The notes under the pieces: generated by a model
The model's input: the letters and a program-made list of their open reading frames with translations, nothing else
What the model was told of the DNA's origin: nothing
Database searches by the model: none
Shown: positions 38,542 to 46,305 of the stretch, one piece after another
Layout of the letters: every line of letters begins with the position of its first letter
How positions within the stretch are numbered: the first letter of the stretch is position 1
NCBI GenBank assembly: GCA_026392155.1
Contig: JAPLCP010000177.1
Span: forward strand, 1-46,305
Length of the DNA: 46,305 bases
Source of the DNA: Armatimonadota bacterium
GTDB lineage: Bacteria > Armatimonadota > Armatimonadia > Armatimonadales > Armatimonadaceae
Direction of reading: 5' to 3'
Program-made: the position numbers and the translations under genes

Positions 38542-41500
38542 TTCTCTAATGTTACCGCAAAGATCTTGATCTTAGGGTCGCGGGTGAGGGTGATCGAGAC
38601 AAGCTCCTTGGTGACGGCTATTGGAAAGACGATATGCCGGACGGTGAGTGTGCCCACCTGATCCCCCTCCAGGCGACGCTGGCGCGGGGTGGTGAAGGCA
38701 GCGGCCTCATCAGCGGCTTCTGGTGTGGCAATATCGCGCAGGACCCGCTTGAGCACCTCGGTCGTGCCGTCTTTGTAGGTTAACAGAACGCTTAGGTTGC
38801 GCTCCCCTCCTGTCGCCACCGCCGCCATGTGCGCGGCGAAAAACTTACCTTTTGGAACGCGGATGACCTGCTCATTGCACGAGATCATGTTCTTCTGACC
38901 ATCCACACTAGAGCCGTAGCGGAAGCTGATGCTACGAGCTGCTTGCGAGGAAATATCAGCGAAGTACCCTGAGGGAACAATCGAATTGCCTTGATTGAGC
39001 CCATAGCGGTCGCTGGGGAACCACTCGGCAGGGATTGTTAGCCCCGTTCCATCCAGGTTGCCATCCCGCGCACGTGCCTCGGAGGAGACTCCATCACTAT
39101 CGTACAGTGCTGTGAGGTCAAGGAGTGCTTGCCGCCCGCCGGTGACATTGAGGGGTACCATGAGCATGTCTCCGGTGCGGCTGATCGGGTGCATGGCAAA
39201 GACGACCTCCGGCGGACGAAGCGCGAAGAGCGCCAGTACATACCGGCCTGGCCTCTCAGGGACAGCGATCTCTGCGGTGATCTCGATGGACTCGCCGGGG
39301 GCAACCTCACGCTCCAGAAACGCATTCAGGATCGCGCGGCCCAGAGGAGCCCGCAAGCCATCTGCCTGAAACCAGCGACCTGTCACGGCGACACGGCCCT
39401 TGTCCCAGCGCTTCAGACCACGGTTGATCAGGATCACTTTTACCACGACGTTTTTTTCCGCCTCAACCGTGTCCACAAGTTTTGCATCGGGGGCCAGCAT
39501 CAGGCGCGCGTCATCGTCGCCGGGGTAGACCGCCACGCGTTCCTCATAGACCCCCTGGACGGGATTGGTTGTGCCAAGACGCGAGAGTGCCCACCGAATT
39601 CGATAGCCCGCTTTCCGAACATCAGGCGACTCCAGCCGCCGCTCCGGGTAGGCGGGCTCCAGCGGTGCTCCCTCTTTGTCGGTGAGCGCCACGACCATCG
39701 GAAGCTCTGTCCAGACACCCGGCTTAAGAGCACTTCCCACTGGCGCTGAGCCTGAGGAGATCACCTCTTTGCCATCGTTGCTGAGGATCTGGTAGAGAAG
39801 CTGGGCATCGGCGGGAGCCAGTGCCTCTTTTCCCAGCCAGCGCAGACGCACGGTGGCGGGGAACTTGCCTCCTGTCCGAAGCAGCGGCGAGAGAGTCGAG
39901 TGGTCAAACTGCACGGTATCGGTGAGCTTCTCTTCCACACGAACGGGCAGCCGAATCCCCGTGCGCTCGCCGGGGGTCAGGAGCTCCAGGCTGAGCTCGT
40001 AGTTTCCGGTGGGCAGGGGCGTCCCATCGCCCTTGATCGTGGCAACTCCCAGTGAGACAGTGGTGGAGAAGCCAGGCAGGAGCGACTCTCGCAAGGGAAC
40101 CCGCACCGGACCCTCGGCGACCACGGTCTCGCCCTGCATCCAGCGGTAGGCCACCTGCACCGAGTCATCGAGACTGATGGCCTTTCCCCCAATATTGGTG
40201 AGGGGAATCGGAAGCGCGGTCAGTGTCCCCGAGGCGAGCTTCCGGGGCAGGTCCAGCACACCAAACTGAAGGAGCGCGTTCTTATTGGCATCGGGAATCG
40301 TGGCGAGGCGGCGGGTCAGCTCCGTGTAGAAGTCACCGTACTGGCGCGAGGGAGCGAGCTCGGTGCCTCGGGTAAAGTCGTTCCAGGAGTCCAGAACCAC
40401 CCAGGGATCGCCACTCTTGCGGGCACTCTCCCAGGACTGGGCAAACGCCTCCCCCGAGCGTCGCATGACAAACGGCTCGTGGCCTCCGGGCGAGACACTG
40501 GCAAACGGTAGCCCAACCGCGATACTGATCCCACCCGAGGTCGCCCCGAACTCTTGTGCAAATGTCTGGCGCAGTGCCGCCGCGACCTCGGGAGTTAGAG
40601 TGCTCGCATCGGAGAGAAAGACCGGATAGACCGAGATCCCGCCCACGCGAACCATGGCACGTAGCTCGGGCGGCACGAGAGAGAACCAGCGGCTGATGGC
40701 CGGATAGAGATCGCCCTTGACTTGTGACATGTCCAGCCAGAGACCTAGCTGCGGAAATGCCTGGCGCTCTTGTTGCATCTCGCGACAGGCAGCCACCAAG
40801 ACGGCCAGCGCTTTCTCTTCTAGCGGCCCGGTTGCGATATCGGGGCTACCAAGCTGTGTCAGCGCCACTTCTACCCCCGTGCGACGGAGCTGCGCCAGCT
40901 CCGTGCGTGCCCAGCCAACCCGATCGGCAGAGTACCAGGGACCAAAGCCATTGGCAGGCTGATCCACTGGGACAAATGTCCCGTTGGCCCCGATAATTCC
41001 CTGGGGTGGGAACGTGATCTTGGTAATATCGCCCTGGTAGGCCAGCGAGAGACGCGCAAAGAGCCGCCGCTCGCGAGCACCATTGGCAGGCAGGGCCGGG
41101 GCAGTTGCCTGGTCGGGGTCGAGCGCGGCGGGAGCCACGGGGCCTACAGCGGCTTGAACCGGCGGTGCAGGGACGGCAAAGCGAACACTGGCTCCCGGCC
41201 ACTCCCCGATCTTCTGCTCGCCGTCAATAAAGGGAGCGGTCACGGATGCCTGAAGCGCCAGCGGCCCAAAGCTCTCCGCCTTGTCGAGCGCCGCCGTTGC
41301 GGGAAAGACAGCGGGCGTGGGAACGCCTTTTTTGCGCACCGCGGCTGCATAGGAGATTGCCGTTGTCGCAGCCTTCTTCCCATCCACCCCCAGCGCATCC
41401 CAGGGAATCGCCAGCTCGACCGTGTAGCCCTTGTCGGTGTCATCAAGGCGATTGAGTGTCCCCTTGCGCGTCACGCCAAACTTGACACTAAAGAGCGGCT

Positions 41501-41813
41501 TGGGTGCCCCGTTCTCCAGAAACGTAAAGCCCCCCGCCACCGAGACCAGCATGGCCCGCACAGGCTCGTTGCCGATCTTGAGGTAGAGGCCCACTCCGTC
41601 ATCGTCCTCGATGTTTTTCGCCATTGGCTCCGGATGCACTCCTAGAAGCTGGGCATTGTCTACCTGAAACGTCGCGTAGAGGTAGCTGGCATCGTAGGTG
41701 AAGCGTGCCTCTGCCTGAGGCAATGCAGGCGCGGGGGCCTGCGCAAGAGCCGCTCCCGGCAGAAGTAGGGCAAGGGCCGCCGCAGCGGCAAAGGTATTTC
41801 TGAGCATAGTCAT
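38538..41813 (-). CDS. Large secreted protein with CBM9-like and GH99-like domains
   Basis: The 1091 residues begin with a signal peptide (MTMLRNTFAAAAALALLLPGAALA). An N-terminal CBM9/DOMON-like domain (about 30-215; FTYDASYLYATFQVDN, DDDGVGLYLKIG, GYTVELAIPWDALGVDG) is followed by a (beta/alpha)-barrel (about 240-510) that looks GH71/GH99-like, with LDSWNDFTRGTELAPSRQYG matching the W-N-E/D...E-G...P-s-x-x-Y-G strand. Then come beta-sandwich domains of the Ig/CARDB type. This suggests a carbohydrate-active exported enzyme, but no catalytic acid can be assigned. The ATG at 41813 starts the signal peptide; the open frame upstream runs through repeat D. It is co-transcribed with the flavoprotein gene. 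Confidence 0.8.
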   Translation of the reverse strand: MTMLRNTFAAAAALALLLPGAALAQAPAPALPQAEARFTYDASYLYATFQVDNAQLLGVHPEPMAKNIEDDDGVGLYLKIGNEPVRAMLVSVAGGFTFLENGAPKPLFSVKFGVTRKGTLNRLDDTDKGYTVELAIPWDALGVDGKKAATTAISYAAAVRKKGVPTPAVFPATAALDKAESFGPLALQASVTAPFIDGEQKIGEWPGASVRFAVPAPPVQAAVGPVAPAALDPDQATAPALPANGARERRLFARLSLAYQGDITKITFPPQGIIGANGTFVPVDQPANGFGPWYSADRVGWARTELAQLRRTGVEVALTQLGSPDIATGPLEEKALAVLVAACREMQQERQAFPQLGLWLDMSQVKGDLYPAISRWFSLVPPELRAMVRVGGISVYPVFLSDASTLTPEVAAALRQTFAQEFGATSGGISIAVGLPFASVSPGGHEPFVMRRSGEAFAQSWESARKSGDPWVVLDSWNDFTRGTELAPSRQYGDFYTELTRRLATIPDANKNALLQFGVLDLPRKLASGTLTALPIPLTNIGGKAISLDDSVQVAYRWMQGETVVAEGPVRVPLRESLLPGFSTTVSLGVATIKGDGTPLPTGNYELSLELLTPGERTGIRLPVRVEEKLTDTVQFDHSTLSPLLRTGGKFPATVRLRWLGKEALAPADAQLLYQILSNDGKEVISSGSAPVGSALKPGVWTELPMVVALTDKEGAPLEPAYPERRLESPDVRKAGYRIRWALSRLGTTNPVQGVYEERVAVYPGDDDARLMLAPDAKLVDTVEAEKNVVVKVILINRGLKRWDKGRVAVTGRWFQADGLRAPLGRAILNAFLEREVAPGESIEITAEIAVPERPGRYVLALFALRPPEVVFAMHPISRTGDMLMVPLNVTGGRQALLDLTALYDSDGVSSEARARDGNLDGTGLTIPAEWFPSDRYGLNQGNSIVPSGYFADISSQAARSISFRYGSSVDGQKNMISCNEQVIRVPKGKFFAAHMAAVATGGERNLSVLLTYKDGTTEVLKRVLRDIATPEAADEAAAFTTPRQRRLEGDQVGTLTVRHIVFPIAVTKELVSITLTRDPKIKIFAVTLEK

Positions 41814-41852
41814 CCGCTTAGAGAATACCCGATAGAGGAAAGTTACAGGATA

Positions 41853-41920
41853 CCCTCCTCCCCCAGCCCCTCCTCCCAATCCTGGGAGGAAGGGGAGAGA
41901 GGGGAGCCCGGGGGATGGGG
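41853..41920. repeat. CCCTCCTCCC-family element D
   Basis: The sequence starts CCCTCCTCCCCCAGCCCC, has a CCTCCCAATCCTGGGAGG hairpin, then a purine-rich GGGGAGAGAGGGGAG tail. It matches element A at 9371 closely. It fills most of the gap between the stop of the helical 222-residue gene and the start of the secreted-protein gene. Confidence 0.7.
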
Positions 41921-42589
41921 TTAGAGGCGGAGGGCGCGGTAGAAGGGGGTGGTGAAGACGCGGAGGGCTTTTACGGCCTCGTTACGCGCTGCGGTGGTGG
42001 CTTTGGCGTGAGCCTGCGCCTCGGCACTGCTGCGCCGGGCTGTGGCAAAGCTCTCCACCTGTGCCGCGAGGGCCGCCAGCGCGGCGCTGTCGTAGCCCAC
42101 GGAGGCGACGAGTGCGGCATAGGGTGCCTGCGCCGCCGTCTTGAGGCTTGCCTGTGCCGCTGTCAGGAACTTCTCGCCGTCCTTGGGAATGCGTCCCGTC
42201 ACGCCCAGTGCCGTCTGAGTGGTCTTGTCTGACGTGGCGATGCGGATGGCCTCGCGAAAGCGCACAATGCCACTCAGCGCCGTCGCCTGTGCCGCCTTCG
42301 CCGCTGCCACGCCCTTGTCTGCCTCACCCAGCGCCCGCTGCCGCGCCGCAAACGCAGTCACGGCGGCCTCGGCCAGTGCTGCCCCGTCGGTTAGGCGTGC
42401 CACGCTAAACCCAAGCGTGGCTAACTTCGTCAGGGTCGCGGGTGTCTCCAGCGCTTGCTTGATACTCTGCCGCGCTTCGTTGATGTAGTTCTGGATGTCC
42501 TGATCTTGTTCCTCAGGAGTCCGCCGTGGTGCCTTCGTCTTCGCGGCCAGTTCCCCCGCCGTTCCTTGCGGTACTTCTTCGTTTCCCAT
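41921..42589 (-). CDS. Helical Ala-rich hypothetical protein
   Basis: The 222-residue protein is almost entirely amphipathic helix, rich in Ala, Lys and Glu (ALGEADKGVAAAKAAQATALSGIVRFREAIRIAT, LAALAAQVESFATARRSSAEAQAHAKATTAARNEAVKALRVF). There is no signal peptide or TM helix and no recognised family. Coiled-coil bundles of this type are often structural or repeat proteins. The gene lies alone between repeat D and the restriction enzyme gene. The function is unknown. Confidence 0.68.
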   Translation of the reverse strand: MGNEEVPQGTAGELAAKTKAPRRTPEEQDQDIQNYINEARQSIKQALETPATLTKLATLGFSVARLTDGAALAEAAVTAFAARQRALGEADKGVAAAKAAQATALSGIVRFREAIRIATSDKTTQTALGVTGRIPKDGEKFLTAAQASLKTAAQAPYAALVASVGYDSAALAALAAQVESFATARRSSAEAQAHAKATTAARNEAVKALRVFTTPFYRALRL

Positions 42590-42713
42590 ACGTTTCCTTA
42601 CTTTCCGGCATCGCTGCCTTGATCTCAGGCATCGTTACCTTTGTCTCCGCCACGGTTCCTGAGCGATTCTGGGCCGTCCCCTTGCTCTCAGGCACCGTTA
42701 CCTCACGTTCCAT
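42513..42713 (-). CDS. Possible small ORF with imperfect VTxPExK repeats
   Basis: This 66-codon ORF overlaps the 222-residue gene by 77 bp in another frame. Its product holds repeats such as VTVPESKGT, VTMPEIKAA and MPESKET, matching degenerate repeats of about 20-40 bp in the DNA near 42600-42710. It may be non-coding repeat DNA; no ribosome binding site stands out. Confidence 0.2.
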   Translation of the reverse strand: MEREVTVPESKGTAQNRSGTVAETKVTMPEIKAAMPESKETYGKRRSTARNGGGTGREDEGTTADS

Positions 42714-42826
42714 GGCGGTTCTCTTTGATACGCGAAAAGAGCTTACAAACGTTCCCGTGGTTCGAGTTTTGTTTTGCCTCCCCCGGCTCGCTTAGGCTCG
42801 CCCCCCCTCCGGCTTCGCGAAGAGGG

Positions 42827-45370
42827 TTAGGTGGAAATGCTGGTTGCGTTTTCTTTGAAGAAGGGTTCAACATCGCTGCTGGTTTTGATGCGCTTGAAGA
42901 TGGCTTCTCGGATTTTTTCGTCTTGGAGGTTGAGCCGCCTAATTTCGCCGTCTTCGACAACGATGGATTCGATTCGGCCAAACTCTGCCCCGTGGTCTTT
43001 GGCGTACTGTGCTAGTCCAACCAATTTAGGAGCGGCATCCGCGAACGAGGAGGTATGTGGGTCTATGATGTCTATCTTGAGGCCGTCGGAGGTTTGGCGC
43101 ACGGTCAGGAAGTCAGCGAAGACGCGCTTCCATTTCTCGCCTTCTTTGTAGGGTGCGGCCAGCGCCCAGGGTTTCCGTGGGACATTGCGAAGCCAGCCCA
43201 GCGTATCCGAGCGCTTGAGTTCTGCCTCTAAGACTGGGGCTTCCCACTCGTTGAGATCAGCAGGATAGGAACCGTCCTCAGCGATATAGAGATGCTTTTT
43301 CCAGGGAGCCGTGTTTTTCTTGGAAACTTCCAGCACATCGGGGTAGCTTAGAGGAGTCAGCACGGGTTCGGTTGCCAGCCCATGAATGTCAAGGTAGGCT
43401 TGCCGTTTTGCCTCGGAGAGTGTGGCGATTTGTTCTTGGTGACGAATGAGATAGCCATTGGCTTTCTTTTTTGCCACTGCCTCTATATCCCGCTTAAGGT
43501 CGGCATTGGTGAGGGCGACCAGCTCTAGCTTTGCCTGCCGGGTGGAGACTTTGCCCTCGGTGACACGCTTGCGCCACCAGGTTTTATGGATGCCCTCTAA
43601 GAGCTTTCGACCAGCGGCTTCAAAGAGTCCCTCAATGTCTTCGTTGGCTGCCTGGAGCTTCTGCGCATCACCAACTGTGGATAAAGTGCCATAGAGTAGG
43701 TAAGTGACAAGCTGAATGTCCAGTGTGTCCCGCTCCTCAATGATGGCCTGAAACTCAGGAGTGCTGGCACGTCGTCCGAGCGCGGTATCTATCACTTCCA
43801 AGAGTGCGGCTTGGGCATCGTCTATTGCGGTCTCGTGGAGTCCGTCCATCGTGAGCCTTCGCGCCAGCTTCATCACCCGTCGCGTCTCGCTGGGAGTGGT
43901 GGCACGGGGCACGGCGTATGATGGGAGCTTGGCAAGTGCCGCAAAGATTGCATCGGTGTCCGGGGCGCGGCGAACGGTAACGCTTTCCTCCCCTGCCCGT
44001 GCCTCTGTTGGTGGCAGGAGCGAGGAGCCAGGTTCGGTGAGCTTCTCGACCACGGTTTTTAACCCCTGGGCATCGTAGTGCGGCAGGTAGAGCGCGACGG
44101 TGTTTAGGTGCTCGTTGGAGTCTACGCGCCGTGCCAGTGGGGTTCGCACCATCCGCCCGACAAGCTGGGCGATATTGGTGGAGTCGGTGGCAGAGCGAAA
44201 CGACATCATCACCTCGGCGCGGGGGCAGTCCCAGCCCACCGAGAGGCTTGTCTTAAAGAGAATAACCTGGACATGGGGATCGCTGTCTATGTCCGAGGGA
44301 GCCAGGTAGCGAATGGTGCGATTTCCTACCGTAATGGGAGTATGCCGATCAAAAGCGTGGGCGATAGCCTCTGAGGGAAACCCGCCGAGTTCCGTGTCTA
44401 AACAGGCTAGAACTTCGTCCAAGTTCGTCTTTGTCGCGGCTGTCTCCTTGGCCTTTGCGCCCGCTTCCTCTCCTGCATCACTCTTACCGGGCGCATCTTC
44501 TACCTGGAGCACGAGCAGGGGGCGAACCATCGAAATCCCCTCTTTTGCGCTGTAGTCGCTCCAGTGGTGCTGGTAGTTACGCCATGCCTGAACCGCAGAG
44601 CGCAGGAGGGTCATATCCCCAGGCTGTTTCTCGGTGGGGTGCCAGAAGACAATCGCCTCTTTAATCAGCCCCGACTCGCGCACCTCAGACGGAGGGATAC
44701 TAACGCGTTTAGGGGCACGGTCTGTACCGGCGATTAGGTCATCAAAGCGCTTGGGCGTAGCAGAGATTCCCACGATCAACGGAACAGGGTTTGCTTCCCC
44801 AGATTGGCCAATGATGAACTTCTGAATGATAGCCTGAGCTTCCTTGGTGGCTTGCGGCGATTGCCCCATACCTCGGTGTGCTTCGTCAATCAGAACATAG
44901 AAATCGCCGGGACTCTGCGCCGCCGTGTTGTTTACCGTCTCGAAGAATGTGTACTGCCGCTTGTCGCCGTGGGAATTGAGTAAGCCTTTCTTACCGAGCT
45001 TCTGTGTGTTGAGGAAGTAGACCATCCCTGGTGTGAGAGTTTCCTGGTCGAAGTCAGTATCAATCACGCGGAGCCGAGAAGGGCCAAGAAGGTGGCTTAC
45101 CTGAATCATCCGGCGGCGTGTCTGCTCGTTCAGCTCGGGCTGATCGGTGATCCAGAGAAAGACCGCGTTCGGGGTCGGTCCTGCATCTTCGTCTCCTTCC
45201 AGCAATCTCTCGATGGCCGCTGTAATCATCACCGTCTTGCCCGAGCCTGTCGGTGCCGAAAGAGAAACGGCCTGTAGTTCGCCTTCTGCTGCGAAACGTG
45301 AGGCACGACGTAGGTTTGCTACGAGTTTATCTACGTGTTCAGTTTGGAAGTCTTTAAGTAGTATTTTCAT
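42827..45370 (-). CDS. Type III restriction enzyme, Res (helicase-nuclease) subunit
   Basis: The 847 residues contain a superfamily-2 helicase core: Walker A SAPTGSGKT (residues 38-46), Walker B LIDEAHRGMG (160-169), motif III GISATPKRF, and the C-terminal RecA half with LFKTSLSVGWDCPRAEVM and QLVGRMVRTP (motif VI). The C-terminal region (about 700-800, ADFLTVRQTSDGLKIDIIDPH) occupies the place of the PD-(D/E)xK nuclease of type III enzymes, though its active-site residues are not fully clear. With Mod it cleaves DNA away from unmethylated recognition sites. It overlaps mod by 4 bp. Confidence 0.9.
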   Translation of the reverse strand: MKILLKDFQTEHVDKLVANLRRASRFAAEGELQAVSLSAPTGSGKTVMITAAIERLLEGDEDAGPTPNAVFLWITDQPELNEQTRRRMIQVSHLLGPSRLRVIDTDFDQETLTPGMVYFLNTQKLGKKGLLNSHGDKRQYTFFETVNNTAAQSPGDFYVLIDEAHRGMGQSPQATKEAQAIIQKFIIGQSGEANPVPLIVGISATPKRFDDLIAGTDRAPKRVSIPPSEVRESGLIKEAIVFWHPTEKQPGDMTLLRSAVQAWRNYQHHWSDYSAKEGISMVRPLLVLQVEDAPGKSDAGEEAGAKAKETAATKTNLDEVLACLDTELGGFPSEAIAHAFDRHTPITVGNRTIRYLAPSDIDSDPHVQVILFKTSLSVGWDCPRAEVMMSFRSATDSTNIAQLVGRMVRTPLARRVDSNEHLNTVALYLPHYDAQGLKTVVEKLTEPGSSLLPPTEARAGEESVTVRRAPDTDAIFAALAKLPSYAVPRATTPSETRRVMKLARRLTMDGLHETAIDDAQAALLEVIDTALGRRASTPEFQAIIEERDTLDIQLVTYLLYGTLSTVGDAQKLQAANEDIEGLFEAAGRKLLEGIHKTWWRKRVTEGKVSTRQAKLELVALTNADLKRDIEAVAKKKANGYLIRHQEQIATLSEAKRQAYLDIHGLATEPVLTPLSYPDVLEVSKKNTAPWKKHLYIAEDGSYPADLNEWEAPVLEAELKRSDTLGWLRNVPRKPWALAAPYKEGEKWKRVFADFLTVRQTSDGLKIDIIDPHTSSFADAAPKLVGLAQYAKDHGAEFGRIESIVVEDGEIRRLNLQDEKIREAIFKRIKTSSDVEPFFKENATSIST

Positions 45371-46305
45371 TGGATACGGAAGGAGCGTAGGTAGTCACGG
45401 TAGAGCATCTGAATATTTGTAATGGTGGAGGGAAGCTCTGGTTTCATCTCGGCATATGCCTCGTTGGAGTCGGTCACCAGGAAGGCATGGGTCACGTCGG
45501 GCCGGGCTTGCAGTGCCGCCACAAACGCAGGCAGGCGCTTCTCGTCAAAGAGTACCCCGTACTTTGCGCCCTCGGGAATCAGAAACCCCACCGCGCTTTC
45601 CTGCGTCTCGCACTCACCAACGGCACCCGCAGCCAGCCAAAGTGCCGGAGCAATCGCGGCAAACTGCGTCCCAATATCCACCAAGTCGGGGTCGAGGTAG
45701 TTGAGCTTGAAGAACGAAACATTCTCCTCAAACCCCTGCTTAAACTCTCGTCCTCCAATATGAGCCCCTGGAATCGGCGTACCGTCTGGCCGCAACCCCG
45801 TCACAACCGCCTCACACCGACGGCGCGTCACTTTCTCAAAGATCCCCTCGGCCTCAAACTCAGGATCACCCCGCCGAAACCCCATTTCCTTAAGCGGCTT
45901 CTGAGCATCTTCCGAAACTTCATTGTTGGACACAAGAATACACCGCCGACTTCCCCCGTCCTCAGAATTGAGTAAGCAGGTTGCATGGAACGTGGTTCCA
46001 GATCCACCAAATAAATCAACAATGATCGCGTTTTCATTGTTGGCCCCAGCAACTTTGAGGCAGTCACAAACAGCATTTATAGATTTTGCGAATGGAAAAG
46101 GTGAATTACCAAAAATTTTGTTAAGAATACCAGTTCCCCACTCAACAATCGAATATGAAGGATCATCCCACCACGTTGAAGGCAATGATTTTGTATCATT
46201 AAGTCTAACTTTACGAAGAATCGAAATATTTTCTCCATCTCTTTTGATTTTAAAATCTGCTAGATTCTCTAGGGCTGTTTCGTATCCGAAAGACCAGATT
46301 CTTTC
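45367..46305 (-). CDS. Type III site-specific DNA methyltransferase, Mod (C-terminal part)
   Basis: The frame is open to the right edge of the window, so about 312 C-terminal residues are seen and the start lies outside. SAM motif I is visible as IIVDLFGGSGTTFHAT; in the beta class of N6-adenine methyltransferases this motif follows the catalytic DPPY, which must lie off the window. The C-terminal part (NYLDPDLVDIGTQFAAIAPALW and onward) is GC-rich, whereas the sequence beyond about 46000 is clearly AT-rich, a mosaic pattern. It overlaps res by 4 bp, making a standard mod-res operon. Confidence 0.9.
   Translation of the reverse strand, partial: ERIWSFGYETALENLADFKIKRDGENISILRKVRLNDTKSLPSTWWDDPSYSIVEWGTGILNKIFGNSPFPFAKSINAVCDCLKVAGANNENAIIVDLFGGSGTTFHATCLLNSEDGGSRRCILVSNNEVSEDAQKPLKEMGFRRGDPEFEAEGIFEKVTRRRCEAVVTGLRPDGTPIPGAHIGGREFKQGFEENVSFFKLNYLDPDLVDIGTQFAAIAPALWLAAGAVGECETQESAVGFLIPEGAKYGVLFDEKRLPAFVAALQARPDVTHAFLVTDSNEAYAEMKPELPSTITNIQMLYRDYLRSFRIQ

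Noticed and set aside
1-46305. rRNA, tRNA, integrase, prophage or transposase genes
   Set aside because: No such gene or RNA fold was recognised. The mobile signal is limited to short foldback repeats.

Overview
The window is gene-dense, GC-rich bacterial DNA with no rRNA, tRNA or CRISPR array seen. The gene set points to Armatimonadota, with a related planctomycete-like lineage as the alternative. The pointers are a DUF1559 H-X9-DG pseudopilin, a DUF1549/DUF1553 cytochrome-type protein paired with a DUF1501 protein, a LacI regulator beside the pilin, a PhyH/AraC pair, a COG2521 methyltransferase and LTxxQ/glycine-rich envelope proteins. This is an inference from gene families; no marker gene was compared.

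Layout. 1-5 kb: the tail of an aldo/keto reductase; a LacI regulator, pseudopilin and lipoprotein operon on the minus strand, with two operator-like boxes 42 bp apart; then ispF, hpf and a PPi-type phosphofructokinase on the plus strand. 5-8 kb: an FAD oxidoreductase bracketed by REP-like hairpins, and threonine aldolase. 8-14 kb: a beta-propeller phosphoesterase; a histidine kinase with a Gly/Arg-rich sensor loop and its response regulator; and, divergent from them, an exported Gly/Met-rich protein with LTxxQ-like motifs behind a nested palindrome. 13.8-19.7 kb: a broken lipoprotein; an esterase, MprF and Lys/Ala-rich protein operon; a DUF4337 protein; and the collapsed remnant of what looks like a GH18/deacetylase/GT2 protein. 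19.7-24 kb: an overlapping ECF sigma/membrane/exported-protein operon, then an Nramp-related transporter and MgtE. 24-31.3 kb: an alpha/beta hydrolase, PhyH with AraC, and the DUF1549/DUF1501 pair. 31.3-36.6 kb, minus strand: a sulfite-oxidase-like protein, class V aminotransferase and TSUP exporter operon, and a compact Nudix, methyltransferase, thioesterase, hypothetical and macro-domain operon. 36.6-42.7 kb: an HNH endonuclease with its partner, a geranylgeranyl-reductase-type flavoprotein, a large secreted CBM9/GH99-like protein and a helical hypothetical. 42.8-46.3 kb: a type III restriction-modification system (res and the C-terminal part of mod) cut by the window edge.

The main observations are these. 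(1) The kinase, regulator and glycine-rich LTxxQ protein look like a CpxA/CpxR/CpxP-type envelope system rebuilt around glycine-rich sequence. (2) A perfect 44-bp tandem duplication creates a premature stop in the methyltransferase exactly at the repeat junction. (3) A family of CCCTCCTCCC/GGGAGGAGGG foldback elements occurs four times, two of them in frame inside one coding sequence. (4) Many genes have a TANNNT hexamer 6-7 nt before the start codon and no usable ribosome binding site, suggesting widespread leaderless transcription.
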